A stretch of DNA of 64,000 nt. Source: Ohtaekwangia sp. Lineage in GTDB: Bacteria; Bacteroidota; Bacteroidia; Cytophagales; Cyclobacteriaceae. The notes under the pieces are model-generated. The model had not been told where the DNA came from. It worked only from the letters and a program-made list of their open reading frames with translations, and searched no databases. Each line of letters begins with the position of its first letter. Positions within the stretch are counted from its first letter, which is position 1. The position numbers were made by a program, and so were the translations under genes. Of the stretch, positions 51,954 to 60,202 are shown in pieces. The DNA lies in NCBI GenBank assembly GCA_021155195.1, contig JAJNPV010000050.1, forward strand, positions 806,001-870,000, given 5' to 3'.

Positions 51954-52388
51954 ATGACAAAAACTCCTAATGCAGATGACCTTAAAAGTTTAATGGGTCA
52001 AACCCTTACCGGGCCTGGGCTTTGCCGGGTAATCGTTCGTAACCAAACGCCACCAGCTTGGGGTCTCAGGATTATACAAATTGGGACAAAATTCTTTTAT
52101 AGAGATGGGTCTGAATTTGTTGATGGCCCACATTCGGTGAACATTAGTTCTGGTGGAGAAACATCAACACAGAATAATGATCCAAATAAATGTGTATATC
52201 AAGAACAGACATTTATTCAAGTTATTGTTCCTGGACAGCCCCCAGCAATTCTTCAGGCTATCGGAACTTGTCCTGCTGACCAATGTCTCTTACAAATTGC
52301 GCACAACCTTGTACCAAAGCCAACCGTCAAGATTGTTCAAATGAATAGTAAAAACATTGAAGATTTCTTGGAAATTAAGACTGAATAG
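51954..52388 (+). CDS. protein of unknown function after leader L4
   Basis: 144 residues, no signal peptide, mostly beta with five Cys (LCRVIVRNQ, KCVYQEQTF, IGTCPADQCLL). The N-terminus SLMGQTLTGPGLCRVIVRNQ and the central YRDGSEFVDGPHSVNISSGG match nothing named. It could be a cargo, toxin or inhibitor of the neighbouring peptidases, as other genes of the array are, but this is inference. Confidence 0.62.
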   Translation: MTKTPNADDLKSLMGQTLTGPGLCRVIVRNQTPPAWGLRIIQIGTKFFYRDGSEFVDGPHSVNISSGGETSTQNNDPNKCVYQEQTFIQVIVPGQPPAILQAIGTCPADQCLLQIAHNLVPKPTVKIVQMNSKNIEDFLEIKTE

Positions 52389-52697
52389 AAAACTACAGCC
52401 AACAATATGCGTGTGTTATAGTGGGGTTCGGTATTGTATTGGTTTTGTTCTTAATTTCTTTCGGTCATATGGGACGAGACGAATCTTTGTGGATCCGCTG
52501 TGAACTCATTACTCGCGCGCGGTATATATCCCTCCAATTAAATTAGTGGAGTCAAATTTTCCTGCTATAGCAAGGCAATGTGTAAAGAAATAAATATTTT
52601 AATCTTTTTCAATTTACAATCGATTGTTTTAGAAATTAACTAAAAGCTGAAGGACTAGAAAACTGTTTCATTAATAAAGATATAAAAATCCAAACCT
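52389..52697. other. 309-bp gap with an emfourin remnant and no intact gene
   Basis: No intact gene. The 3' end of a second emfourin-like gene lies at 52513-52593. The remaining bases show nothing recognisable. Confidence 0.6.
52513..52593 (+). pseudogene. remnant of a second emfourin-like gene (C-terminal 26 codons)
   Basis: One frame ends FPAIARQCVKK and stop, against IPAIVKQCVKD in the intact emfourin at 51115. At DNA level, CCTGCTATAG and CAATGTGT are identical in both, and changes in the codons are conservative (V to A, K to R). No complete N-terminus or start is present upstream. It indicates that an emfourin gene was duplicated and lost. Confidence 0.5.
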
Positions 52698-53558
52698 ATG
52701 AGGCTAACTCATTCGCTCCTTATACTTACTGCACTAACAGGGTGCAGTCAAAAGCCAACTTCTGATGTTTTAACTAAGGTTGACTCGGTTGCGATTGATT
52801 TTCCAATCCTTAAACGCGATACCATTACAGCACTTGATGTAAAGCGCGAACCTGGCGACTATATCTTTAAAACCAAGAAAGGAAATTATTTAGTGATGCG
52901 TGTGGAAAACCTTGCAGATTCAGTCGAGCAGTATGAAGATGAAGGTGATAATCCGGGTTTACTAAGCGATTCCAGAACCTGCAACACCGATAGCTTTGAG
53001 GGAACTGACCGGGGTAAGGTAAAAACAACAAAAAGCCGCGCAGTGCTTGAAAGGAATGCGGATGCAAAAAAATTATTCACCGAGTTATCAAAAGACGAAA
53101 ATCAGTTGTGTGATGATGCAAGTACATTTATGGATGACAAGCGCAAAAAGATTGAGAACCGAAACATTCAGTTAAACACGGTTTACCTCTATACTTTTAA
53201 AAGGCAAAAAGATGAGGATTATCACTTGGTAGTGGGCACTACCAGCAATGCTAATACAGCTTATTTCTTTAATGTAGAAATTAGTGGTGAGCCCCCAGCG
53301 GGTGCCAATGGCCGAACAGAAATAATACAAGCACGTGCCGACTTTGAAGCTTACTTTGAACTGGCCTATTGCGCCAACAATTATTACGATCAGGATTGGC
53401 GGCAAACACCGGTACCCGTAATTATTACAGGCAGCTTGTTCTTCGATGCATTTCATTGTAGGAATTTTCAAAACAGCGGCCCGCAAAAATGGAAGGAAAT
53501 AAAATTGCAAACAGCTTGGGAGATACATCCAATTACAAATATCGAATTCCTTCAATAG
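52698..53558 (+). CDS. lipoprotein of unknown function
   Basis: 286 residues with a lipoprotein signal (LLILTALTGC). Charged, Cys-containing mature part: GNYLVMRVENLADSVEQYED, NQLCDDASTFMDDKRKKIEN, and a C-terminal FDAFHCRNFQNSGPQKWKEI. No known domain. It is followed by a secreted protein gene after about 200 bp and may be functionally paired with it. Confidence 0.7.
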   Translation: MRLTHSLLILTALTGCSQKPTSDVLTKVDSVAIDFPILKRDTITALDVKREPGDYIFKTKKGNYLVMRVENLADSVEQYEDEGDNPGLLSDSRTCNTDSFEGTDRGKVKTTKSRAVLERNADAKKLFTELSKDENQLCDDASTFMDDKRKKIENRNIQLNTVYLYTFKRQKDEDYHLVVGTTSNANTAYFFNVEISGEPPAGANGRTEIIQARADFEAYFELAYCANNYYDQDWRQTPVPVIITGSLFFDAFHCRNFQNSGPQKWKEIKLQTAWEIHPITNIEFLQ

Positions 53559-53765
53559 TTACCTGGTGGATTTACAATGATTCTGTGTTGTCGCTACAAA
53601 CCCACTGTTACTCGTTAAGATCAAGTATTCGATATCCTAGAACTGAAATAAAAATTATAAACTCATTACCGGTGCCAAAAAAAAATAGACTCTATACAAG
53701 AATGAACGCGCAGTTTGATGGTGGGGCCGGTAGCATGGAAGTCTGTTCCAATGAAAATTAATATT

Positions 53766-55118
53766 ATGAAAAAAGTATTCATCTCATTTCTACTTTCTTT
53801 GTTTGGAACTAGTGGAATTTGTCAAAGCACAGAGTCATTAATTTCAACTGAGCTAGAGAATTACCTGCGTGATTTGGAAAAGGAAATCACCACTGCAAAA
53901 GGAACACAGTTAATGACGTACCCAGCACTAAATGTATTGATGGCCAATAAGGCCAATACGTACCTTGCCGGAACTGGAGATTTATCGATCAATAAAAGTT
54001 ATTTTATTATTGATCCGGCAGACGGTCGGCTATTTCTCGGTTTTAATACCGCAAAAAACCCTTCGGAAACTGGAAAGCGTAATCAATCGATCTTAACTAC
54101 TGGCATTAAAGCCAACGTATCTGATGCGTTTTCAACCATTTATGATGGCGAGAACAGGAAATTTTCAGGAGATATAGGGGCCTCCATTAAATTTACCATT
54201 CTGGGTAGAGGGTCCCTTACTTTCAATGATGGGCAAGTACAGGAACAAAAACTTCTGACACCGAGCCGTACCCAATCTGAACTTACAAAACTCTATCGAC
54301 AGGAAATTTATAATGCTTTATGCTTAGAAATAGAAAAAGACGCAAACGATTTTGATAAAAGGATGACTAATCTTGGAGACCAAGTTAAAGACGCAGACTA
54401 TCGGCAAAATTCGAAAGATGAATTTGTCGAAAAGGCGCAAAAGAAATATAAAGCCAGATACCTGGAATTGGAAGCAGATAAAGTTGCCGATGAATTTGTT
54501 TTCAAATCACTTCGAACTCATTGGTTTAGCTTTGACTTTTACATCCCCATAACCCAACCTTCTTTTGTTGTGGGGCCAGATTTAAGTACAACGGTGCAGG
54601 AAAAATCACTTTATAACTTCAGTGCCACCGCTTTGGGAACAATACTTTATGAAAGAAATAAAACAAGGTGGCTTGGCACCGCGTCAGTAGGCGCTTTGAT
54701 GGCTAATAATATTAACACTGAAAAAATGAAATCATACACGCCTGACAAATACGAAAGTGAAGGAGGTAGTGATGCAGCTGGGGTAAGTGAATTTGGAGCA
54801 GAGAAAGTTTATATCGGGGATTATGAAGACTTTCTAAACCCATTTGTGCGACTTCAGGGGGTTTCATTTTTTATTGCGAAAAAGCGAATCGGACTAAGTG
54901 TTTTGGTTGAAAAATACCTTGGAAGCTTTGACCCATTAAATTTGAAAATAGGGATGCCATTTACGCTGTCCGATCAGGAGGGCAAGACCAAAGTAAACTT
55001 TGAATTGCAGTGCAAATGGAACGACCTTGATAACAGTATTTACCCGGGAAAATCAGCACATGAGAAATTCGTTTTTGGTTTAAGCGTAGGGGTGCCGTTA
55101 ATTTCTAACATTTATTGA
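53766..55118 (+). CDS. secreted, probably outer-membrane, protein of unknown function
   Basis: 450 residues from the ATG at 53766; the earlier in-frame start at 53715 precedes the signal peptide (KVFISFLLSLFGTSGICQS). The C-terminal third has alternating beta patterns (WFSFDFYIPITQPSFVVG, FFIAKKRIGLSVLVEKYLG, KFVFGLSVGVPLISN) that suit an outer-membrane barrel. A helical central region (about 190-250) is rich in Lys and Glu. Unknown function. Confidence 0.72.
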   Translation: MKKVFISFLLSLFGTSGICQSTESLISTELENYLRDLEKEITTAKGTQLMTYPALNVLMANKANTYLAGTGDLSINKSYFIIDPADGRLFLGFNTAKNPSETGKRNQSILTTGIKANVSDAFSTIYDGENRKFSGDIGASIKFTILGRGSLTFNDGQVQEQKLLTPSRTQSELTKLYRQEIYNALCLEIEKDANDFDKRMTNLGDQVKDADYRQNSKDEFVEKAQKKYKARYLELEADKVADEFVFKSLRTHWFSFDFYIPITQPSFVVGPDLSTTVQEKSLYNFSATALGTILYERNKTRWLGTASVGALMANNINTEKMKSYTPDKYESEGGSDAAGVSEFGAEKVYIGDYEDFLNPFVRLQGVSFFIAKKRIGLSVLVEKYLGSFDPLNLKIGMPFTLSDQEGKTKVNFELQCKWNDLDNSIYPGKSAHEKFVFGLSVGVPLISNIY

Positions 55119-55121
55119 TCT

Positions 55122-55256
55122 ATGTGTACCAACACAGGTTGTTTAAAGTATCAACGCAATTTAATTAGTGCATACAAACTCAGAGGTAAGGATTCAACTC
55201 TCCCGGCAGTGTTGCTCATCTGGGGGTGCTTCGCAGTAATTTCAATTGCCATTTAA
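55122..55256 (+). CDS. 44-residue membrane peptide upstream of the patatin-like gene
   Basis: ATG at 55122, stop at 55254-55256. A polar N-terminus with two Cys (MCTNTGCLKY, then RNLISAYKLRGKD) leads to one hydrophobic C-terminal helix (PAVLLIWGCFAVISIAI). It ends 30 bp before the patatin-like gene on the same strand. No family is known; it could be a small membrane partner. Confidence 0.5.
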   Translation: MCTNTGCLKYQRNLISAYKLRGKDSTLPAVLLIWGCFAVISIAI

Positions 55257-55286
55257 CCTCCACAAAAAAATCACTTATCTTCCCCA

Positions 55287-56921
55287 ATGCCTCCACCCCC
55301 CTTCACCCCCTTCCAATCCATAGGCTTATGCTTTAGTGGCGGGGGATATCGCGCTTCGGCATTTGCGTTAGGAGTGCTTTCGTATTTGGAGCGAGTAACG
55401 TTGAATGATAAACCATTACTACATCATGTAGATGCACTCAGCACTGTGAGTGGCGGCACGCTCACAGGCATGGCCTATGCCGTGGCGCAGGCAAATGGAG
55501 TATCGTTCGATCAGTTTTATAAAAATTTCTACCAGTTTATGCGCGAGGATAAACTAACCGAAACCGCCATCAACTTTTTGAAAGATGATGCCCGCTGGAA
55601 AAACAATCTCAAGAAACGCTCACTCATAAACTCCTTCGCGCTCGCCTACGAAAAGTTATTAGTGCAAGGCACGTTCGAGTTGTTTAATGATCAATCGCAA
55701 TCACATTTAAAACAAGTGTGCTTCAACGCTACCGACTTCTCCTTCGGGTTGGCGTTTCGGTTTCAGAACACTGGCTTGTTTGCCAACAAGCCGTTGAATT
55801 GTACCGAGCTCAATACACTAAAAGATAAAATACAAGTAGCCGATGCCGTAGCTTCCTCTTCGTGTTTTCCGTTTGGCTTCGAGCCCATGATTTTTCCTGA
55901 CGACTATTTTGCCGATCACCACTCGGCCGAATACAAAGCATTAAAAAGACGCGAACCCTTTATAGAAGGCGTAGGCGTAATGGATGGCGGTATTGTCGAT
56001 AACCAGGGCATTGGCAGCATGGTAAACATGAGCGAATCGGCCAAGCGCACGCGCCCACTCGATTTGATTATTGTAAATGATGTGGGCGGCTACAGCATGC
56101 AACCTTGGGAACCCGGCAGTGGCATACCCGGCACAAAAAAATCAGTGAAAGAATCAATCCTCGGTTTACTAAAGTTCTTAACCCTGCGCTGGTACTATTG
56201 GGCCACGTTGGCAACCGGTGTGGGTATCCTCGTGCTCAACTCCATGTTAGTTTTTAAACAGCCGTGGCCCGCACTCTATATAGTAGGCGGCATCCTGACA
56301 GGCGTGGGGCTTATCTTAACCGGGTTTGGGTTAATCACCAGCGTGGCAAAACGGTTTGCGTTAACATGGTTCAATTCCATCTTTAAAAAGAAAGTGCCTG
56401 CTGTGTTGCTCGATGAAGTAACAAGTTTAGCAAACCTCAATCTTGCGTTGGTGCGCACTATGCTTTCCGAACGCATCACGTCTACTTTTAAAATGGTGAA
56501 CGATATTTTTCTAAAACAAATCCGCAGGCTTAATTACGATTTACTGTACTCCAAAGAAGAATTAAAAAACCGTGTTATTACCTCTACCGTGTATCAGTTA
56601 AATGGCCAACCCACGCTGTATAAAAATCAACCACTTAATAAAGACATTCCTGCGCCCAGTGCAAGGGTGCAAGCAGCGGCACTCGTTGCTTCACAAACAC
56701 CAACCACCTTGTGGTGGGACGATAAAGATCTCAACCTGCAGCGGCAGGACAACCTGATTGCCTGCGGCCAGTTTACTACGTGCTACAGTGTAATGGATTA
56801 TATTTTAAAATTGAAAGCGGCCGGCCTTGCACAACCTGAACATACCCAGTTGTATGAGCAACTGAGCCGAGACTGGAAAAAGTTTAATGAAGCTCCGTTG
56901 TTCCTGGTAACAGAAGAGTAA
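55287..56921 (+). CDS. patatin-like phospholipase with two internal membrane segments
   Basis: 544 residues. The oxyanion-hole motif LCFSGGGYRASAFALGVL is near residue 15, the nucleophile motif STVSGGTLTGM near residue 53, and the catalytic Asp in VMDGGIVDNQGIGSM near residue 232. It is unusual in having two hydrophobic segments near 305-355 (WATLATGVGILVLNSMLVF, LYIVGGILTGVGLILTGFG), after which the rest continues as a second soluble part. Predicted lipid acyl hydrolase at the membrane. Defence (CBASS-like) or housekeeping roles are both possible; no cyclase is nearby. Confidence 0.85.
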   Translation: MPPPPFTPFQSIGLCFSGGGYRASAFALGVLSYLERVTLNDKPLLHHVDALSTVSGGTLTGMAYAVAQANGVSFDQFYKNFYQFMREDKLTETAINFLKDDARWKNNLKKRSLINSFALAYEKLLVQGTFELFNDQSQSHLKQVCFNATDFSFGLAFRFQNTGLFANKPLNCTELNTLKDKIQVADAVASSSCFPFGFEPMIFPDDYFADHHSAEYKALKRREPFIEGVGVMDGGIVDNQGIGSMVNMSESAKRTRPLDLIIVNDVGGYSMQPWEPGSGIPGTKKSVKESILGLLKFLTLRWYYWATLATGVGILVLNSMLVFKQPWPALYIVGGILTGVGLILTGFGLITSVAKRFALTWFNSIFKKKVPAVLLDEVTSLANLNLALVRTMLSERITSTFKMVNDIFLKQIRRLNYDLLYSKEELKNRVITSTVYQLNGQPTLYKNQPLNKDIPAPSARVQAAALVASQTPTTLWWDDKDLNLQRQDNLIACGQFTTCYSVMDYILKLKAAGLAQPEHTQLYEQLSRDWKKFNEAPLFLVTEE

Positions 56922-56956
56922 GGTATTGTGCGATTAAAAGCACACAACCGTGTTTC

Positions 56957-57023
56957 CGGGAATTTTCCCCTTTTCATACCGGGGATTTACCCCACCAATG
57001 AGGGGGAAAATACCCTTGATTTT
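56957..57023. repeat. dispersed hairpin repeat, copy B
   Basis: Begins CGGGAATTTTCCCCTTTTCA and ends AAAATACCCTTGATTTT as copy A does, with a CCCC...GGGGG hairpin between. It lacks copy A's internal extra unit. It lies between the patatin-like gene and the sigma-like gene. A small reading frame on the minus strand is only a shadow of the repeat. Confidence 0.82.
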
Positions 57024-57138
57024 GATCGAACTTTGACTGCATTTTGGAGAAGTTTTGAGAATTGAAAAAAAATTAGCAAAAAATTTTTGACTCATCTGCA
57101 AAAAAATCATTTCAGTTAGCATTTAACTATAGAACTAG

Positions 57139-57603
57139 ATGGCCATAGTTGACTTTAATTCGCCTGTAGGCAAACAGCTACTTATGAATCTGTATGCCTA
57201 CTCTCGTGGCCTCTATAAGAAATTATACAAAGGGGAAGTAAATGAAAAAGGGAAGAGCTATAAGGATTATGTCTATCAAGCAATTGATTTGCACTTGAGG
57301 GAGAAGGATAATTATGATCCCCATAAGGCACCCCTTGAATATCATTTGAAGTTTCATGTCATCAAGAGAGAACTATACAACGATCTCCCAGCACATGTTA
57401 AAAAAGAGTATCGCGAAAGCATCAAAAATGTCGACCCAGACAAACTTGAAATGATGCACATCGTCCCAGAACCAGCCGAAGAAATAGAGCCTATGGAGGC
57501 TACTTTTGACTTTACCGACCATGATAGGCATTTAATCTTCACAGAGATCGAAAAAGAGATAATGGGAGATGATATTGTTGAGCGAATTTACCTGGCGATA
57601 TAG
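57139..57603 (+). CDS. sigma-factor-like protein, 5' part (frame appears broken at its end)
   Basis: 154 residues. AYSRGLYKKLYKGEVNEKGK, YKDYVYQAIDLHLREKDNYD, APLEYHLKFHVIKREL and IEKEIMGDDIVERIYLAI follow the pattern of a widespread Bacteroidota group with a sigma-70 region 2-like core and a C-terminal helix-turn-helix. Here the frame stops just where the helix-turn-helix should begin, and the next frame carries on with plausible sequence. It may be a frameshifted gene. Expression, if any, would give a protein without its DNA-binding end. Confidence 0.7.
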   Translation: MAIVDFNSPVGKQLLMNLYAYSRGLYKKLYKGEVNEKGKSYKDYVYQAIDLHLREKDNYDPHKAPLEYHLKFHVIKRELYNDLPAHVKKEYRESIKNVDPDKLEMMHIVPEPAEEIEPMEATFDFTDHDRHLIFTEIEKEIMGDDIVERIYLAI

Positions 57604-57787
57604 GGACATGTACTTTCAAAAGAACTATCCTGACTACAGAACTTCGAGCATTGTGCTAACTACAATTGCAGGCCAATTTTATAATGGTGAAGACAGCATT
57701 TTCAATACAGTAGATGGCATTATCAACAGAATCAGAAAGCGGGCAAATAATGCAGGCTGTGCAAAAACATCACTCCCTACAATCTGA
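57599..57787 (+). pseudogene. displaced 3' part of the sigma-like gene
   Basis: In the second frame, from the stop of the 5' part, the sequence reads YRDMYFQKNYPDYRTSSI and then GIINRIRKRANNAG, which resembles the helix-turn-helix end of the sigma-like family. The break falls in an ATAT run, where loss of two bases (ATATAT to ATAT) would explain it. It overlaps the 3' end of the ARPP-1 gene on the other strand, so the last codons may not be genuine. Confidence 0.5.
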
Positions 57788-58575
57788 TTTCCACGCACCG
57801 CAATAACACCCACTACATTGGGTGCCCAGTAAATATCACCAAGCTTTTCAAGGTACGGGTGCAAATCGCCCTTCAGGTCTTCATCAGCCAGTGCATCGGC
57901 CAGCGCTTTGGTTTCGTCTTCTACTCCATATCGTTCATACAGCACGTCCACCTGGTCCCAAACTTCTTGCTGCGAGTTTTCGTCCTTCGCGGCTTCGCGC
58001 ACGGCAGCAGGTGCCAGCCCCAGCGAAATATCAAAAGACGCTTTCCGGTCCGCAGCTTGCCAGCGATTGTGTTCCACGCAATACACATCAATATCAACCG
58101 CACCGCTGTGCGGCATTAGCATAAAATCCTGCGCAATCATCCGGTCTTGTTTGCCCCCGCGTATCACTTCACCTCCAAGTACAATGATGGTATCGGCAGA
58201 GATGTTTTCAATCAGCAACGTATTTACCGCACCTCCGTTGGCACCGTCCAGTTCGGTAATGGAAACTTTTTGTTTTGCCAACGCTTGCTCAAGCGAAAGG
58301 TACGGCCCGAGTTTTTTATGCTCCACTAAAAATTCAGCCGATGCATAAATGGGGTAGAGTTGCAGATTATGGTAGCGATATTCCTGGGCTGCTTGTTTAA
58401 TGGATAAATGATTGATGGTGTACGTAGCTCCTTTTGTGGCAGCAACGGGCGTTACAAAAACAGAATCAGGATTGGTGCTGCTTGCTGCGTTATCGTTTGA
58501 CTGCGGATAGAATTTAATAATCAGGATCGCAACCATCATAAGTATGATGACGAGTAAAATGCGTGACGTTTTCAT
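57679..58575 (-). CDS. ARPP-1/DUF6569 family protein, C-terminus probably truncated
   Basis: 298 residues with an N-terminal membrane anchor (ILLVIILMMVAILIIKFY). The ARPP-1 core is clear: YLSLEQALAKQKVSITELDG, VLGGEVIRGGKQDRMIAQDF, VYCVEHNRWQ and GVIAVRGNQIVGSDVFAQPA. The usual ending (a Leu- and Trp-rich helix after LFAR) is replaced by LFARFLILLIMPSTVLKML, and the last 109 bp overlap the sigma-like fragment. It is probably cut by the junction of the accessory region. Function unknown. Confidence 0.8.
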   Translation of the reverse strand: MKTSRILLVIILMMVAILIIKFYPQSNDNAASSTNPDSVFVTPVAATKGATYTINHLSIKQAAQEYRYHNLQLYPIYASAEFLVEHKKLGPYLSLEQALAKQKVSITELDGANGGAVNTLLIENISADTIIVLGGEVIRGGKQDRMIAQDFMLMPHSGAVDIDVYCVEHNRWQAADRKASFDISLGLAPAAVREAAKDENSQQEVWDQVDVLYERYGVEDETKALADALADEDLKGDLHPYLEKLGDIYWAPNVVGVIAVRGNQIVGSDVFAQPALFARFLILLIMPSTVLKMLSSPL

Positions 58576-58766
58576 AGGCGTGTTGTTTACGCCATAATCC
58601 GTGGGCTTAGGGATAGTAACACGTTGATGCTAATTTTTACGCGTGCAAAAAAAGAGTGTAACAATAATCAGTAATGCCCGTGACTTTTCATCACATCCAC
58701 GATTAACAGATTCTTATGATCACGCTGTGTGAGGTGTGTTGGATAGGTTTATCCAATCCAGAGCGG

Positions 58767-59220
58767 CTATCTTGTATAGGTTTGCTTTACCGTATAGGCA
58801 CCTCCTGCAACTCCATATACATAGCTAATTGAAAAACTATTCTCGCTAATGATGGTGCCGGTAACGCTGGTAAAAGGTACTCCAATTTTCTTATCAATCC
58901 AGTTAACCGTTAAAGGGTCTTTGTAAAGATATACAGGCTTGGTGGGTTGATCTCCTGTAATGCTAATTTTTGTCTTATCTGCCTTTGAGACTACTGCATT
59001 ATAATTTACGACAGGCAAAGGACTTGAAGACAAAGTAGTTCCACTAAAAAAACTCACTTCGTCTTTCCCTGCCCAAGTACCTACTAATTTATCGGCTGGA
59101 AAAATGCAACTACCATCATCTGTGTTGGCAAGTTTATCATAGTTTAAAGAAAGACTATCAATGCAGCCAAGAATTTTTGGTGACTCATCGCTTGTATTGC
59201 AAGAGATGAGAACACTTTTT
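58767..59220 (-). CDS. lipoprotein with GCxDSxxxNYD motif, start uncertain
   Basis: The frame is open from the preceding gene's stop region to 58767, but only GTG at 59057 lies within as a start, which would lose the conserved part. The lost part reads SVLISCNTSDESP, then the Bacteroidota motif GCIDSLSLNYDKLANTDDGS, followed by PADKLVGTWAGKDEVS. The short hydrophobic piece before the Cys suggests a broken or shifted lipoprotein signal; a one-base change in the A5 run at the upstream gene's stop would link it to an ATG there. About 150 residues in all. Confidence 0.55.
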
Positions 59221-60031
59221 AATCTTCCGAATACCGTATAACAAATTCGCCATCTGTGATAGTCCTTACAGATGATCCGTCAGATTTAGCAACTTTACAT
59301 TTAAACGTACCTGTTGCTTTATACATCTTCTTGGTAACAAAAAGCCCATCGCTCTCTACTTTTGTTATATTCATCTCGCTACCTGTTTGGTCAGTATTGT
59401 AATAAGATCCAAAGTGGACACCATTGTCTGTAAAGGACAAATTGAAATTAGGGAAAGCACTGGTGGACCACACGATTTTCTTTCCGTTCCAATTTTCAAT
59501 GTTGGCAGCAGTAATACTATTACCATTGGCTTGGCAAATAATGAGATCTGCATTTGAATTATCATCGAGAGGTGGCATGCCACCACAAGCACAATTACCG
59601 CAGGTTTGGTAGCCTGGATTTCCTGTCTGAAAAATTTTTACAACACCATCTGCCTTGAATTTTATAAAATATTTTTGAGTGACTTTTGGTTCGGTAATCG
59701 TAAATACAGGGCCATTGGTTGTGTTGGTGCCAGATTTTACGGAAACCGCGCCTGTAGTCGCACCAACTGGTACTAAAACTATTAGTTCTGTTGTAGTTCC
59801 ATTCGAGATCGTTGCCTCTACACCATTAAAAAAGACTTTGTTATCTGAGGTTTGTGCTGCAAATCCTTTTCCTGTTATAAGTACCTGCGCTCCTATAACG
59901 CCACTTTCAGGGGTTATGGATGTTATATTAAAGTCGGGGTTTATTTGAGCATCGTCTTTTGAGCATCGCCCAAAAAAGGTAGTCGCTAAAACTAATAGCA
60001 ATAAAGATTGATTTATTTTCTTTTTCAGCAT
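59219..60031 (-). CDS. IPT/TIG-domain lipoprotein of unknown function
   Basis: 270 residues. The N-terminal signal ends near FFGRC, a weak lipobox. One IPT/TIG domain lies at about 35-115: SITPESGVIGAQVLITGKGF, NKVFFNGVEATISNGTTTEL, LVPVGATTGAVSVKSG. A second unknown domain follows, rich in Cys (GYQTCGNCACGGMPPL), with Trp and Lys. IPT domains usually mediate adhesion or carbohydrate binding. It ends overlapping the next gene's region by 2 bp. Confidence 0.78.
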   Translation of the reverse strand: MLKKKINQSLLLLVLATTFFGRCSKDDAQINPDFNITSITPESGVIGAQVLITGKGFAAQTSDNKVFFNGVEATISNGTTTELIVLVPVGATTGAVSVKSGTNTTNGPVFTITEPKVTQKYFIKFKADGVVKIFQTGNPGYQTCGNCACGGMPPLDDNSNADLIICQANGNSITAANIENWNGKKIVWSTSAFPNFNLSFTDNGVHFGSYYNTDQTGSEMNITKVESDGLFVTKKMYKATGTFKCKVAKSDGSSVRTITDGEFVIRYSED

Positions 60032-60202
60032 AAGCGAAAATAGCTAATGTTTTTAAATTCCCGGCACCCTTATAGTATTCAAACATGCGATCTTGTTAAG
60101 CTCTTACTAAAAATTTCGATTTATCTTGGACAAAATTCGTCAAATAGACTCTGCTCTTAACCATCTCGAATAATTAATAATACCTTTTCTTAAATTTGAT
60201 TA

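Noticed and set aside
48488..52697. Integron-type gene cassette array
   Set aside because: The genes have repeated flanks and a common direction, but no paired attC core sites (RYYYAAC and GTTRRRY) were seen, the repeats differ in type and place, and no integrase gene is in the window.
53489..53761. 90-residue reading frame between the lipoprotein and the secreted protein gene
   Set aside because: It overlaps the lipoprotein gene by 70 bp in another frame, and its composition (Ser-, Arg- and Asn-rich) shows no pattern of a folded protein. A frameshifted end of the lipoprotein is possible but not supported.
56934..57122. 62-residue reading frame on the minus strand
   Set aside because: Covers hairpin repeat copy B and its A/T-rich flank; it shares text with the frame in copy A and has no other support.
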